Positions 43,367 to 53,655 are shown, counted from the first letter of the stretch. The stretch: DNA of 64,000 nucleotides from an uncultured Lachnospiraceae bacterium (GCA_947565425.1 CANOFW010000005.1:1-64000); one strand, 5' to 3'. Made by a program: numbers and translations. The notes: generated from the letters alone by a model not told the origin.

Positions 43367-44068
43367 GTAACTATTCAGCCCTAATTTTTTGCACAGCCCT
43401 ATTCTATAGAACTTTTATATTTATAGAATATAAAAATACTTATGGGAACCATTTGTTTCCAGCAGATTCCCCCTCCATACAGCCACCAGGAAACGTGACT
43501 GGATTTTTAGCATCCCTAGCTCCGGGGATGGACGGATTCTATTAATTCCCTCCCATTCAAACTCGGTTTTCCTTCTAGCCGGAAGGTATCGCGGGCCGAA
43601 ACTGTTTTTCTGGGGGAGGAAGCTCTTCGTGCGTTTTCCTTGCCAGCGGCATAAAAGCACCAATGGGTATGCACGATGACCTGTCTGAGCGGCTGCCGCA
43701 AGGCAGTTTTAAAATCAGACAGTCTTTCCTGCGGCAGCTGCGAGTTTCAGCGGCATACCCTAATCGAAGGTGGTTGTTGCCGCTGTTAGGAAAACCAGAA
43801 GGGTTGTCCGTGAAGAAAAACAGTTTCCGTTCCCACGATACTTTTACAGAGGAAAGGAAAACCTCAGACAGTGAATTGGAAGGGAATACATTCCGTTCAT
43901 CTCCCGGAGGCAAGGGATGCACAAAATCCCTCAAATGTTTCCCTTATGGCAGTATGGAGGGGGAATCTGTAAAAAGCATATATATTGCCCATAAGTATTT
44001 TTGCACAACAGCATAGAAAGTTCTATGGAATAGGGCTGTCATATAAAAAATTAAGGCTGAATAGTTAC
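43367..44068. mobile_element. 702-bp palindromic IS66-like non-autonomous element
   Basis: Begins GTAACTATTCAGCC and ends GGCTGAATAGTTAC, flanked on both sides by AAGCATCC (43359-43366 and 44069-44076), an 8-bp target duplication. IS66-family elements have GTAA ends and 8-bp duplications. The two halves are inverted copies over nearly the whole length, for example CAGATTCCCCCTCCATAC (43463) against its complement near 43951-43968, and AAACTGTTTTTCT near 43599 against AGAAAAACAGTTT near 43815. The centre is near 43710. It has no transposase and no convincing gene; the open frames at 43575-43934 and 43663-44016 mirror the palindrome. Confidence 0.85.
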
Positions 44069-44120
44069 AAGCATCCTTAAAAATTTCAACTTCAATATTC
44101 CCAAATGACGACAGATATGG

Positions 44121-44126
44121 TATAAT
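44121..44126 (+). promoter_or_regulatory. -10 box of ychF
   Basis: TATAAT (44121-44126) lies 98 bases before the ychF start. The expected -35 position reads TTCCCA (44098-44103), a weak match. Confidence 0.4.
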
Positions 44127-44224
44127 AATAAATCACACTGAATAATTCAATCATTGATACAGAAAATTATAGAGAAAGGCCGGAACCCTTATAAACTAAG
44201 GGGTTGTGGACAGGTAAGGGTAAA

Positions 44225-45322
44225 ATGAAATTAGGCATCGTGGGCTTGCCCAACGTAGGAAAAAGTACATTATTTAATTCATTGACGAAGGCGGGAGCAG
44301 AATCTGCAAATTACCCATTTTGTACGATTGATCCCAATGTGGGCGTCGTGACAGTACCGGATGAACGACTGAAAAAGCTGGGAGACTTGTACCATTCCAA
44401 GAAGGTAACGCCGGCTGTCATTGAATTTGTAGATATTGCAGGACTTGTCAAAGGCGCCAGCAAGGGAGAGGGACTGGGTAACCAGTTTTTATCAAATATT
44501 CGTGAGGTAGACGCGATTGTTCATGTGGTGCGTTGTTTTGAGGACAGTAATATTGTTCATGTAGACGGCAGTATCAATCCGGTGCGCGATATTGAGACGA
44601 TTAATCTGGAACTGATTTTTTCTGATATAGAAATCTTAGAGCGGAGGATTGCCAAGACCAGTAAGGGCGCAAGAATGGACAAGACTTTGGCGAAAGAATT
44701 GAATCTTTTGGAGCGTGTGAAAGCGCATCTGGAAGACGGTCGGCTGGCAAAGAGTTTTGAGACCGAAGACGAGGACGAGCAGGAGTGGTTCGCGGGATAT
44801 AACCTGCTGACTGCCAAGCCGGTGATCTATGCGGCGAATGTGTCGGAGGATGATTTGGCAGAGGATGGCGCCGGCAATGCATTTGTGCAAGAAGTTAGGA
44901 AGAATGCTGCTGAAGAGAATTGTGAAGTATTCGTTATCTGCGCCCAGATTGAGCAGGAGATTGCAGAGCTGGATGACGAGGAAAAGTCTATGTTTTTGGA
45001 GGAACTGGGCTTGGAGGAATCCGGTCTTGAGAAATTGATTAAGGCAAGTTACAGCCTGTTGGGGCTGATTAGTTACCTGACCTCGGGGGAGGATGAGACG
45101 CGCGCATGGACGATTAAAAAAGGCACCAAAGCGCCTCAGGCAGCAGGGAAAATTCATACAGATTTTGAGCGTGGTTTTATCCGCGCAGAGGTAGTCAATT
45201 ACCAGGATTTGCTGGATTGCGGTTCTCTGGCGGCGGCAAAAGAGAAAGGTTTAGTCGGACTGGAAGGAAAAGAATACGTGGTAAAGGATGGAGACGTGAT
45301 TTTGTTCCGGTTTAACGTGTAG
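44225..45322 (+). CDS. ychF: Redox/translation GTPase-like ATPase YchF (OBG family)
   Basis: A 365-residue YchF, a universal OBG-family ATPase that binds ribosomes. P-loop GLPNVGKSTLFNSLTKAGAES, then DPNVGVVTVPDERL, VDIAGLVKGASKGEGLGN and the ATP-specific ANVSED in place of the GTPase NKxD motif. The TGS C-terminal domain has TRAWTIKKGTKAPQAAGKIH and EGKEYVVKDGDVILFRFNV. ATG 44225 has AGGTAAGGG upstream. It is monocistronic, and its upstream region carries the palindromic element. Confidence 0.95.
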   Translation: MKLGIVGLPNVGKSTLFNSLTKAGAESANYPFCTIDPNVGVVTVPDERLKKLGDLYHSKKVTPAVIEFVDIAGLVKGASKGEGLGNQFLSNIREVDAIVHVVRCFEDSNIVHVDGSINPVRDIETINLELIFSDIEILERRIAKTSKGARMDKTLAKELNLLERVKAHLEDGRLAKSFETEDEDEQEWFAGYNLLTAKPVIYAANVSEDDLAEDGAGNAFVQEVRKNAAEENCEVFVICAQIEQEIAELDDEEKSMFLEELGLEESGLEKLIKASYSLLGLISYLTSGEDETRAWTIKKGTKAPQAAGKIHTDFERGFIRAEVVNYQDLLDCGSLAAAKEKGLVGLEGKEYVVKDGDVILFRFNV

Positions 45323-45326
45323 AGTC

Positions 45327-45371
45327 CTGTGTAACTCCGAGAATGAGTTCGCAGGGGAACCCTTTTTCTAT
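45327..45371 (+). terminator. Possible terminator of ychF
   Basis: CCTGTGTAACTC (45327-45338) pairs loosely with GAGTTCGCAGG (45346-45356), and CCCTTTTTC follows at 45360-45368. The pairing has a mismatch. Confidence 0.45.
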
Positions 45372-45422
45372 TATTTAGTAAGGGGATTTCATGAGAACTG
45401 GTTTGAAAGGAGTTATACAAAA

Positions 45423-46775
45423 ATGAAAGCAGAAAGCAAGAGATTTTACCAATCCCTGATGGCATTGGTTTTGCCAATTACATTACAGAATTTTATTACG
45501 AATGCCGTGAATTCCGCGGATGTGTTTATGCTGGGGTATGTGGGACAGACGGAATTGTCCGCAGTATCTTTGGCAAATCAATTTCAGTTTCTTTTGTCTG
45601 GAGTGTTCTTTGGGATTTCTTCAGCTGTAGTCATGCTTGCTTCCCAGTATTGGGGTAAGAAGGACACGGATTCCATACAGGCGGTTATGGGCATTGCAAT
45701 TAAGATAGCATTTGTTATCACAGGGCTTTTGGCAATTGGTTCCGTTTGTATGCCAGAGACGCTTATGAGGATTTATACGGATAATGAAACGTTGATTTCT
45801 ATCGGTACTTCTTATCTGCGGATTGTGGGAATGTCTTATGTGTGTATGAGTTTTTCGCAAGTATATCTCTGCGCGCTCAGAAGTATGGAACGGGCGCAGA
45901 TAAGTACGGCAATCAGCGCGGTTGCACTGTTGTCCAATATCGTCTTGAACGCAGTATTTATTTTTGGTATTGGCGGCGCGCCTAAGCTGGGTGTAATCGG
46001 CGTCGCTGTGGGGACGACAACGGCGCGCGTGCTGGAACTGTTGCTCTGCCTGGCTGATGCGGTACGAGGCAAGATATTCCGCATCAATTTAAAGATTATG
46101 TTTGGCAAACATAAAATGCTGTTTGCTGATTTCTGTAAATACTCCATACCGGCGTTAATTAATGACTTTGCATGGACATTGGCATTTTCCATGTATTCGG
46201 TGATTATGGGACATATGAATGCTGATGTGGTGGCAGCAAATTCGGTAGTATCAACCGTCCGCAATTTGTGTATGATCATGGGATTTGCGCTGGGATCTGG
46301 CGCTTCGGTGCTACTTGGCATAGAAATTGGCGAGGGAAGAATCGAAGATGCCAGACGGGACGCCAGGAAATCCTGTTATGTAACGCTTGTAGTTGGGATT
46401 GCAACGGGTATTTTAATATTGTTACTGCGGCCCCTTGTATTTATGTGCTTTTCCCTGACGGATCGCGCGGCAGGGTATTTGAATATCATGCTCTGGATTA
46501 GCTCCTATTATGTGGTGGGGCAGGCGATGAATACGTTGCTGATTTCCGGTGTTTTCCGTGCCGGCGGCGATTCTAAGTTCGGCATGATTTGCGATATCAT
46601 TGTTATGTGGGGAATCAGCGTGCCCTTGGGGTTCCTCTGTGCATTTGTTTGGAATCTTCCGCCGATGGCAGTATATTTTATCCTCTGTCTGGATGAATTC
46701 TGGAAGATTCCGGCGGTGTATATTCACTACAAGAAATTTGGCTGGCTAAAAGATATTACCAGGGAATTTGAGTAG
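45423..46775 (+). CDS. MATE-family efflux transporter
   Basis: A 450-residue membrane exporter with twelve helices of the MATE family, cation-coupled. The two pseudo-repeats begin QSLMALVLPITLQNFITNAV and FADFCKYSIPALINDFAWTL. Typical segments are SADVFMLGYVGQTELSAVSL and VSTVRNLCMIMGFALGSGAS. The substrate (drug, metabolite) cannot be told. ATG 45423 has AAAGGAG upstream. It is monocistronic, followed by two hairpins at 46798-46836 and 46848-46879. Confidence 0.92.
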   Translation: MKAESKRFYQSLMALVLPITLQNFITNAVNSADVFMLGYVGQTELSAVSLANQFQFLLSGVFFGISSAVVMLASQYWGKKDTDSIQAVMGIAIKIAFVITGLLAIGSVCMPETLMRIYTDNETLISIGTSYLRIVGMSYVCMSFSQVYLCALRSMERAQISTAISAVALLSNIVLNAVFIFGIGGAPKLGVIGVAVGTTTARVLELLLCLADAVRGKIFRINLKIMFGKHKMLFADFCKYSIPALINDFAWTLAFSMYSVIMGHMNADVVAANSVVSTVRNLCMIMGFALGSGASVLLGIEIGEGRIEDARRDARKSCYVTLVVGIATGILILLLRPLVFMCFSLTDRAAGYLNIMLWISSYYVVGQAMNTLLISGVFRAGGDSKFGMICDIIVMWGISVPLGFLCAFVWNLPPMAVYFILCLDEFWKIPAVYIHYKKFGWLKDITREFE

Positions 46776-46797
46776 CAGTTGTTATTATAGTAAACGC

Positions 46798-46836
46798 AGG
46801 AAACGAATCAAAACGCAAATGTTTTGTTCGTTTCCT
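46798..46836 (+). terminator. Hairpin after the MATE gene
   Basis: AGGAAACGAATCAAAAC (46798-46814) pairs with GTTTTGTTCGTTTCCT (46821-46836) with one bulge. No T-run follows, so it may be a processing hairpin rather than a terminator. Confidence 0.5.
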
Positions 46837-46847
46837 ATATGTATGAG

Positions 46848-46885
46848 AGGCATATCAGATGTGTAAGTCTGGTATGCCTTTGTTG
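46848..46885 (+). terminator. Second hairpin after the MATE gene
   Basis: AGGCATATCAGA (46848-46859) pairs with TCTGGTATGCCT (46868-46879), then TTGTTG. The rest of the gap to 47077 is AT-rich leader of the GH43 gene, without a promoter I can place with confidence. Confidence 0.5.
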
Positions 46886-47076
46886 TATTAATATTAAAAA
46901 ATATAAAAAACTAAATATAATTAATCTTTTTTCGTGCATTTCCTATAGTTTTTGGGGATGAAAAAAAGGTATATATGTGTAACAATTATATCACATTCAT
47001 AAAAATCAGGAGAATTGCGGATATTTCCTTGTGGAATGTTTACAATATCTCCTACCAAAGAAAGGAGTTTTGCATA

Positions 47077-50000
47077 GTGAGGAAGGCACTGAAAAACAGA
47101 TGGAAACGTGTCTGTTCTGTAATTTTGGCGGCGGCGATGGTAGTTACCATGTTCCCGGCAGATGCGCAGGCAGCCACATCGTCATCAGCAAATGCTGATG
47201 GGACGTTCAATAATCCGGCGGTTTATGCGGATGTACCGGATATTGACATTATACGCGTGGAGGATGCGTATTATATGGTCAGCACGACCATGCATTTATC
47301 TCCGGGATGCCCGGTGATGAAATCAACGGATCTCGTAAACTGGGAAATCGTTAATTATGTATACGATATTCTGGGTGATTCGGATGAGATGAATTTGAGG
47401 AATGGCAAGAGCATGTATGGCAACGGCCAGTGGGCCAGCAGCCTGAAATATCATGGCGGCAAGTATTATGTAGCGTTTAACTCCAACACTACTGGAAAAG
47501 CTTACATATACACCACCGATGATATTGAGAATGGTTCCTGGACAAAGACGGAACTGAATGGTTTCTTCCATGATATGTCATTATTCTTTGATGACAATGG
47601 AAAGGGCTATATCCTCTATGGCGGCGGAGCAATCAAATGTGCAGAGTTGTCTGATGATTTTAAGACAGTGAAGAAAGATACGGAGAAGACACTGTTTGAC
47701 GTGACAAAAGACACAGGAGAGACGCATTTTACAAGCGGATTGTTATGTGAGGGAACACATATCATGAAGAAAGACGGTTATTATTATGTGTTCAATATCG
47801 GTTGGCCGACCGGTCATCCGCGTCTGGAAATGTGTCATAGAAGTAAGACGTTCCCCAGTACAGAATGGGAGAGCAAGATTATTTTGGAAGCTAATTTCCA
47901 GAACAATGGCGTCAATGCAGGCGTAGCGCAGGGAGCTGTTATCGATACTCCAGACGGCAAATGGTATGGTTTCATGTTCCAGGATCACGGTGCAATCGGA
48001 CGTACTCCGGTTCTTACGGATTGTGTTTGGAAAGATGGCTGGCCAATGCTTGGCAAGGACGGCGATGGCAAGACTGTGGAAGCAACTATGAAACTTCCCG
48101 CAGCAGGCAGCAGCACAAAATCTCTGGTGAAGTCTGACGAGTTCTACAATGATGCAGAGCACAGAGAATTTGCAGCACAGGCGGCAAGCGCAGAAGAACA
48201 GACAGTGATGGCGCCAGAAGAAGCGGCTGCACCGCAAGAACAGACAGCGTCTGTAACAGAACAGCCAGTAAACGCTCCGGCAGCAGAAGAAGAGCCGGAG
48301 ATGGAGACGGTAGAGCTGATTGAAAATAGAGACTTTGAAGACGGCACTGCAACTGGCTGGCAGGGATTTGAAGGTGGCGAGATAGAAGTTGTGTCTGAGG
48401 ACACAGAAGGCGGTGCGAACAAAGTACTCAAAGTAACAAGGGATAGGTCTTCCGCCAGCGCTATGTATGATCTGACCGGCAGGCTGAAAAAAGGAACTAC
48501 ATATACAATCAAGTTTAAAATGAAATACGATGGCGAGAATGTCATCGCAAAGAAGAAATTTGATGTTAGGTTCCAGAATGGTCCTAATTACCAGTATCGT
48601 CCGCTTGTTCAGACAATTGAACTGGAAAAAGGCGTATGGCAAGAATTTACGATGACTTATACGGCGGCAGATAACGGGGATTTTGCATTTGGCACGGATA
48701 AGAATTATTTCTACATCGAAGGCAATGGATACGCAGATGCGACTGGTGCAGCAAAAGATCCTGCCACACATCTGATGGATTATTATTTAGACGATGTATC
48801 TATTACGTTTGAACAGCCTAAGGGAGGCGATAATCCTGGCGGCGGAGATGACAATCCGGGAGGAAACACGCCAAACGCAGATGTTATTCAGTTGATTACA
48901 AACGGCGACGTTGAAACAGGAACGACAGACGGCTGGAGCATTACGCCAGGTGAAACAGGCGGTAAATTAGAAGCAGTTACGACAGATAAGGCAAACGGCG
49001 AGTACAGTCTCTTTGTTTCAGAGAGAACAGCGATGGGCGTAGGCGCTTGCCAGGATGTCAGCGGTAAGATGGAAGTGGGCAAGAAATACACGATTTCTGG
49101 TAAGCTGAAATACACCACAGGACCAGCTACCAAGCAGTTCTATGTGACGATTCAGCATGGTCCGAACTACCAGTATCGCCAGAACATGATGTCGATTAAC
49201 GCTAAGAAAGGCGAATGGGTAGAATTTAAGGGCGAATGGACAGCGGCTGACAAAGGCGATTTTGAATTTATGCCCGATCAGGTTCATGTATTCGTGGAGA
49301 CACCGTGGGCGGCAAGCATTGATCCGGAAAAAGATTTGATGAACTATTACCTGGATGATTTTTCTATGACGGTTCCCAGCGACAATATGGCAGGCGACGG
49401 TTCCTTTAATTCCGGTATCGGTCCCTGGGGCGCTTTTGAAGACAAAGGAACGGCAGAGGTTGTTGCAAATGGACGCGGCGGCGCTGATGATAAATGTTTG
49501 AAGATCAGCGGACGTACGAATAACTGGAACGGTGCAGGCCTTGTATTTGGCGATAAGATGACGCCGGGCAATACATATAAGATTAAAGCATGGGTGAAAT
49601 ACGATGCGGCAACGCCGGCACAGCAGAAGTTCTCCTTTACGATGAAAGGTTTAAAGGGAAGCGGGACAGACCCAAGCTATTCTGCTATGGCAGAAGGAAA
49701 CGCGAAGAGCGGCGAGTGGACGGAATTTACAGGCACCTGGACGATGCCAGAGGATGCAAATATCTCGGCAGATGCTTATCCTTGGACATTGTATGTAAAT
49801 ACCAATGAGCCTGGTCCGACATTTATGGACTTCTATCTGGATGATGTAGTTATTACGGAAGAAAAGCCTGACAAAGAGCCGGCAGAGAACGGAGAACATG
49901 ACTACAATGGTTCTAACTTAGACCTTGTATGGCAGTGGAATCATAATCCGAACAACAACAACTGGTCGCTGACTGAGCGTGACGGATGGTTGAGATTAAA

Positions 50001-53000
50001 GACAGGAAGCAAGGCAACCAGCCTGTTGAACGCAAGGAACACATTGACGCAGAGAACTTTTGGTCCGGCTTGTTCTGGTACGATCAAGATGGATATCAGC
50101 AAGATGGAAACAGGAGATGTGGCAGGCCTTGGCTCTCTTTCCTTCAAATATGGCTACATTGCAGTTAAGAAAGAGGCAAATGGCGCGAAACTTGTGATGG
50201 TAGACGCCTCCGCAAACAATACGGAGACGAAAGAAGATAACCCGATTGAAAAGGCAAGCGTAGACTGCACAGGAACTACCGTATATCTGAAGGAAGATTT
50301 CAATTATGCAGGAAATGCGAACGGCAGCGACAAAGATACCGTAAGCTTCTACTACAGCTTTGATGGAAGAACCTGGAAACAGTTAGGCGATAAGATGAAG
50401 ATGAGCTATGAGCTGGTACATTTCATGGGCAGCAAATTTGCGATCTTCAACTATGCGACCAAGAAAACAGGCGGATATGTAGATGTTGACTACTTCCGCG
50501 TATCCGATCAGCTTACCGGAGCAGAGACATTACCGGGAAGCGCGCTTGCAGCAACAATGAGCGCAACACAAGAGGTTAGCGGTGTTATTGGCACAGAATG
50601 CGAAGCAAAACTGAACCTTGACGCGTTGAAAGCAGAAGGACACAAGAATTTGCAGGCATCCATTGCTGTTCCAAGCATTATGGAAGTGAGGGATGTAATC
50701 TTCAATAACGCAGCGATAAAAGGTAAGGCAGAATATACGTATCGGAATGGCAGATTGACCATTAAGGTTACAGGTGATGATATCTCCTTTGAGGCAGCAG
50801 ACAAATTATTTGCAACTATCAAATTGAGACTGAAGAACTATGCGACAAAGGACGAGACAGTAGAGTTGCGTGCAGATTACATTCAGGTAGATGGTGTGGA
50901 CGCATATGATACTGACAACTGCAAGGCTCCTGTTAATTTGAAGTATTTAGATACGAAAGCGATTGCTAAGAAGTTAGGTTACGGCAATCCAATCTTCACA
51001 CAGGCGTTTGGCGCAGACCCCTATGCAATGGAATATGACGGCAGAGTTTATGTCTATATGACGGCAGACGCTTATCAGTATGATGCAAATGGCAACTTAT
51101 TAGATAATAACTTCAGCTATATCAATACTTTGCGAGTTGTTTCTTCCGCAGATTTGATGAACTGGACAGACCACGGCGAGATTGCAGTGGCAGGACCGAA
51201 CGGCGCGGCAAAATGGGCGAACAACTCCTGGGCTCCGGCGATTGCGCATAAGGAAATTGACGGCAAGGAGAAGTTCTTCCTCTACTTTGCAGACGGCGGC
51301 TCCGGTATCGGCGTATTGGAGGGTGACAGCCCCTTAGGTCCCTGGAGCGATCCGCTTGGACAGAAATTGTTCCCGACGACGTATCCGACAGAGGGCGTGC
51401 CGTGGTGCTTTGACCCGGCGGTATTAGTAGACAGCAAGGGCGACGGATACATTTATTTCGGCGGTGGAATACCTGGAAATCCACCTTCCACTGAACAGAT
51501 TAATAACCCAAATTCAGCAAGAGTTGCGAAACTGGCACCGGATATGGTTCATGTAGAGTCGAAAGACGGCAAACCTTACATAGAGAAGATCGACGCGCCT
51601 TGTATGTTTGAGGACAGTGGTATCTTTGAATATAATGGAAAGTATTACTACTCCTATTGCTCCAACTTCTCAAGTCCGCATCTCCCAGGCAATCCGGGAT
51701 TTGGTAACATCTGTTACATGGTAAGCGACGACCCGATGGGACCGTTCACCTATGCAGGAGAGATTTTCTCGAACCCGAGCGTATGGTTTGGCACCGGTGG
51801 AAATAACCATCATGCGACCTTCGTATTCGAGAACAAGAGCTACTTTATCTACCATGCGCAGACGGTATCGAAAGAAGAAGGAAAAGACAAGGGTTACCGT
51901 TCTACCCACATTGACAATATTGAGATGAACAAGGACGGAAGCATTAAGACTATCAAAGGAACCCGTGAGGGTATCAGCCAGCTTCATGTATTGAATCCTT
52001 ATGAGAGGATTGAGGGTGAGACGATTGCCTGGAATGCAGGCGTGAAAGTAGAGTCCTGTAAGGAACCGGGCAAGTTGTATGACAAGTATAACACAGCATT
52101 GACGGATTTACAGGACAAAGACTGGACGTCTGTTGCACAGTTAGAGTTTGGTGAATATGGCGCTACAGGCTTCAAGGTATATGCAGCTTCCGCTAAGGGT
52201 GGAAAGATTGAAGTGCGTATGGACAGCCCGGAGGGAACTTTGGCAGGTACCATAGATGTTCCGGCGACAGGCGGCGAGGATAAATACCAGTTAGTAGAAG
52301 GTAAGCTGGATACAGCAATTACCGGAACAAGGAATGTATTCCTGGTATTCCGCGGCTCTGCGACAGAGAATATCATGAATGTCGATTATTTTGAGTTTGT
52401 GGAAGCGTCTGCAAAAGAACAGTTAGCATTAGATATCAGCAAAGCAGAGCAGCTCTTAGCAGGACTTACTGGTGATGCGAAGACAAAATTGCAGGCAGCT
52501 ATCAATGCAGCGAAGGCTGTACTGAATAAGACAGGCGCAACACAGGCAGAGATCGAAAAAGCGCTTGCAGACTTGAAGGCAGCCGTAGACGAAACGCAGA
52601 AACCTGCCGGAGATAAACTGAGCGCTAAGATTGCAGAGGCAGAGAAACTTCTTGCGAAGCTCTCAGGCACAGCGAAGACGAAATTGCAGGCAGCGATTGA
52701 CGAGGCTAAGAAAGTATTGAATGATCCGAAGGCAGATGAGCAGGCATTCAATGAAGCCTTGACGAAGCTTAGCCAGTCCATTAAGGAAGCTGAGGGAGGC
52801 ACAAGCGTTACACCGCAGCCGCCGAAGGTAAATGAGAGCTTTACTGCATCGAATGGACTTAAATATAAGATTACTGCTTACAGCAGTAAGGCTAAGAATG
52901 TGACGGTGACAGGAATCAGCAAGAAAGTCACAAGTATTACAGTTCCGAGTACTGTGGTCTATAAGAATGTGACCTTCAAGGTAACGGCGATTGGCAGTAG

Positions 53001-53604
53001 CGCCTTTACAAAGCAGAGTTCCTTAAAGAATGCAACGATTGGCAAATATGTCACCAGCATTGGTACGAAAGCATTCTACAACGACAAGAAGCTGGCGAAA
53101 GTGACCTTCAAGGGAACGGCAGTGAAGACGATTGGCAAAGACGCCTTTAAGGGTATCAAGAAAGGCGCATCCTTCGCTATGAAGAAGACTTTCACCTACA
53201 AGAGTATCAAGTATAAGATTACGAAGAGCACTACATCTGTAAAACAGGTGACAGTGACTGGAACAACCAAGAAGAACATTACAAGCCTGAAGATACCGGC
53301 AACGGTAAAATATAATGGTTTAAGCTTCAAGGTGACAACAATTGGCAAGAATGCATTTAAGAACAAGAAGAGATTAAAGAGCGTAACAATTGGCAAGTAT
53401 GTCAAGAGTATTGGTTCTGGTGCATTCCTGGGCGACAAGAAGCTCGCAAAAGTGAAGTTCAGCGGAACAGCGATCAAGAAAATTAACAAGAATGCGTTCA
53501 AGGGCGTCAAGAAGAATGCAACATTTAGCATTAAGAAGTCTAAGAGAACATACTTGAAAAAACTTTTAAAGAAGGCGAGCACGAAAAATTTTAAAGTAAG
53601 ATAA
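47077..53604 (+). CDS. Giant secreted enzyme with two GH43 domains
   Basis: 2175 residues, secreted (signal about 1-34, ending DAQAA). GH43 domain 1 (about 40-345) resembles beta-xylosidase/arabinofuranosidase: VPDIDIIRVEDAYYMVSTTM, LLCEGTHIMKKDGYYYVFN. An Ala/Glu/Gln linker leads to three CBM4_9-like modules (about 412-598, 603-771, 771-934; ENRDFEDGTATGW, TNGDVETGTTDGW, GDGSFNSGIGPW). Then a GH43 C2-like beta-sandwich (942-1145), a cohesin-like domain (1151-1290), GH43 domain 2 (1302-1642; TQAFGADPYAMEYDGRVYVY), a CBM6-like module (1643-1778), two FIVAR repeats (1782-1908) and BspA-like LRRs (1922-2175). GTG 47077 has AAAGGAG upstream. No LPXTG. Arabinoxylan breakdown is inferred. Confidence 0.88.
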   Translation: MRKALKNRWKRVCSVILAAAMVVTMFPADAQAATSSSANADGTFNNPAVYADVPDIDIIRVEDAYYMVSTTMHLSPGCPVMKSTDLVNWEIVNYVYDILGDSDEMNLRNGKSMYGNGQWASSLKYHGGKYYVAFNSNTTGKAYIYTTDDIENGSWTKTELNGFFHDMSLFFDDNGKGYILYGGGAIKCAELSDDFKTVKKDTEKTLFDVTKDTGETHFTSGLLCEGTHIMKKDGYYYVFNIGWPTGHPRLEMCHRSKTFPSTEWESKIILEANFQNNGVNAGVAQGAVIDTPDGKWYGFMFQDHGAIGRTPVLTDCVWKDGWPMLGKDGDGKTVEATMKLPAAGSSTKSLVKSDEFYNDAEHREFAAQAASAEEQTVMAPEEAAAPQEQTASVTEQPVNAPAAEEEPEMETVELIENRDFEDGTATGWQGFEGGEIEVVSEDTEGGANKVLKVTRDRSSASAMYDLTGRLKKGTTYTIKFKMKYDGENVIAKKKFDVRFQNGPNYQYRPLVQTIELEKGVWQEFTMTYTAADNGDFAFGTDKNYFYIEGNGYADATGAAKDPATHLMDYYLDDVSITFEQPKGGDNPGGGDDNPGGNTPNADVIQLITNGDVETGTTDGWSITPGETGGKLEAVTTDKANGEYSLFVSERTAMGVGACQDVSGKMEVGKKYTISGKLKYTTGPATKQFYVTIQHGPNYQYRQNMMSINAKKGEWVEFKGEWTAADKGDFEFMPDQVHVFVETPWAASIDPEKDLMNYYLDDFSMTVPSDNMAGDGSFNSGIGPWGAFEDKGTAEVVANGRGGADDKCLKISGRTNNWNGAGLVFGDKMTPGNTYKIKAWVKYDAATPAQQKFSFTMKGLKGSGTDPSYSAMAEGNAKSGEWTEFTGTWTMPEDANISADAYPWTLYVNTNEPGPTFMDFYLDDVVITEEKPDKEPAENGEHDYNGSNLDLVWQWNHNPNNNNWSLTERDGWLRLKTGSKATSLLNARNTLTQRTFGPACSGTIKMDISKMETGDVAGLGSLSFKYGYIAVKKEANGAKLVMVDASANNTETKEDNPIEKASVDCTGTTVYLKEDFNYAGNANGSDKDTVSFYYSFDGRTWKQLGDKMKMSYELVHFMGSKFAIFNYATKKTGGYVDVDYFRVSDQLTGAETLPGSALAATMSATQEVSGVIGTECEAKLNLDALKAEGHKNLQASIAVPSIMEVRDVIFNNAAIKGKAEYTYRNGRLTIKVTGDDISFEAADKLFATIKLRLKNYATKDETVELRADYIQVDGVDAYDTDNCKAPVNLKYLDTKAIAKKLGYGNPIFTQAFGADPYAMEYDGRVYVYMTADAYQYDANGNLLDNNFSYINTLRVVSSADLMNWTDHGEIAVAGPNGAAKWANNSWAPAIAHKEIDGKEKFFLYFADGGSGIGVLEGDSPLGPWSDPLGQKLFPTTYPTEGVPWCFDPAVLVDSKGDGYIYFGGGIPGNPPSTEQINNPNSARVAKLAPDMVHVESKDGKPYIEKIDAPCMFEDSGIFEYNGKYYYSYCSNFSSPHLPGNPGFGNICYMVSDDPMGPFTYAGEIFSNPSVWFGTGGNNHHATFVFENKSYFIYHAQTVSKEEGKDKGYRSTHIDNIEMNKDGSIKTIKGTREGISQLHVLNPYERIEGETIAWNAGVKVESCKEPGKLYDKYNTALTDLQDKDWTSVAQLEFGEYGATGFKVYAASAKGGKIEVRMDSPEGTLAGTIDVPATGGEDKYQLVEGKLDTAITGTRNVFLVFRGSATENIMNVDYFEFVEASAKEQLALDISKAEQLLAGLTGDAKTKLQAAINAAKAVLNKTGATQAEIEKALADLKAAVDETQKPAGDKLSAKIAEAEKLLAKLSGTAKTKLQAAIDEAKKVLNDPKADEQAFNEALTKLSQSIKEAEGGTSVTPQPPKVNESFTASNGLKYKITAYSSKAKNVTVTGISKKVTSITVPSTVVYKNVTFKVTAIGSSAFTKQSSLKNATIGKYVTSIGTKAFYNDKKLAKVTFKGTAVKTIGKDAFKGIKKGASFAMKKTFTYKSIKYKITKSTTSVKQVTVTGTTKKNITSLKIPATVKYNGLSFKVTTIGKNAFKNKKRLKSVTIGKYVKSIGSGAFLGDKKLAKVKFSGTAIKKINKNAFKGVKKNATFSIKKSKRTYLKKLLKKASTKNFKVR

Positions 53605-53627
53605 TTTTTAATGTTATATGGTACAAT

Positions 53628-53655
53628 CATCTTTGCGCCGTAAGGCGCAAGGATG
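53628..53655 (+). terminator. Hairpin after the GH43 gene
   Basis: CATCTTTGCGCC (53628-53639) pairs with GGCGCAAGGATG (53644-53655) around GTAA with one G-T pair. Only a weak T-run follows. Confidence 0.55.

Noticed and set aside
43575-44016. Open frames on both strands (43575-43934 minus, 43663-44016 plus) as genes
   Set aside because: They mirror each other across the palindrome, have no RBS or known motif, and are explained by the inverted repeat.
44225-44260. Earlier ychF start at 44204
   Set aside because: The chosen ATG 44225 begins MKLGIVGLPNVGKS, the conserved family start, and has an RBS-like AGGTAAGGG before it.
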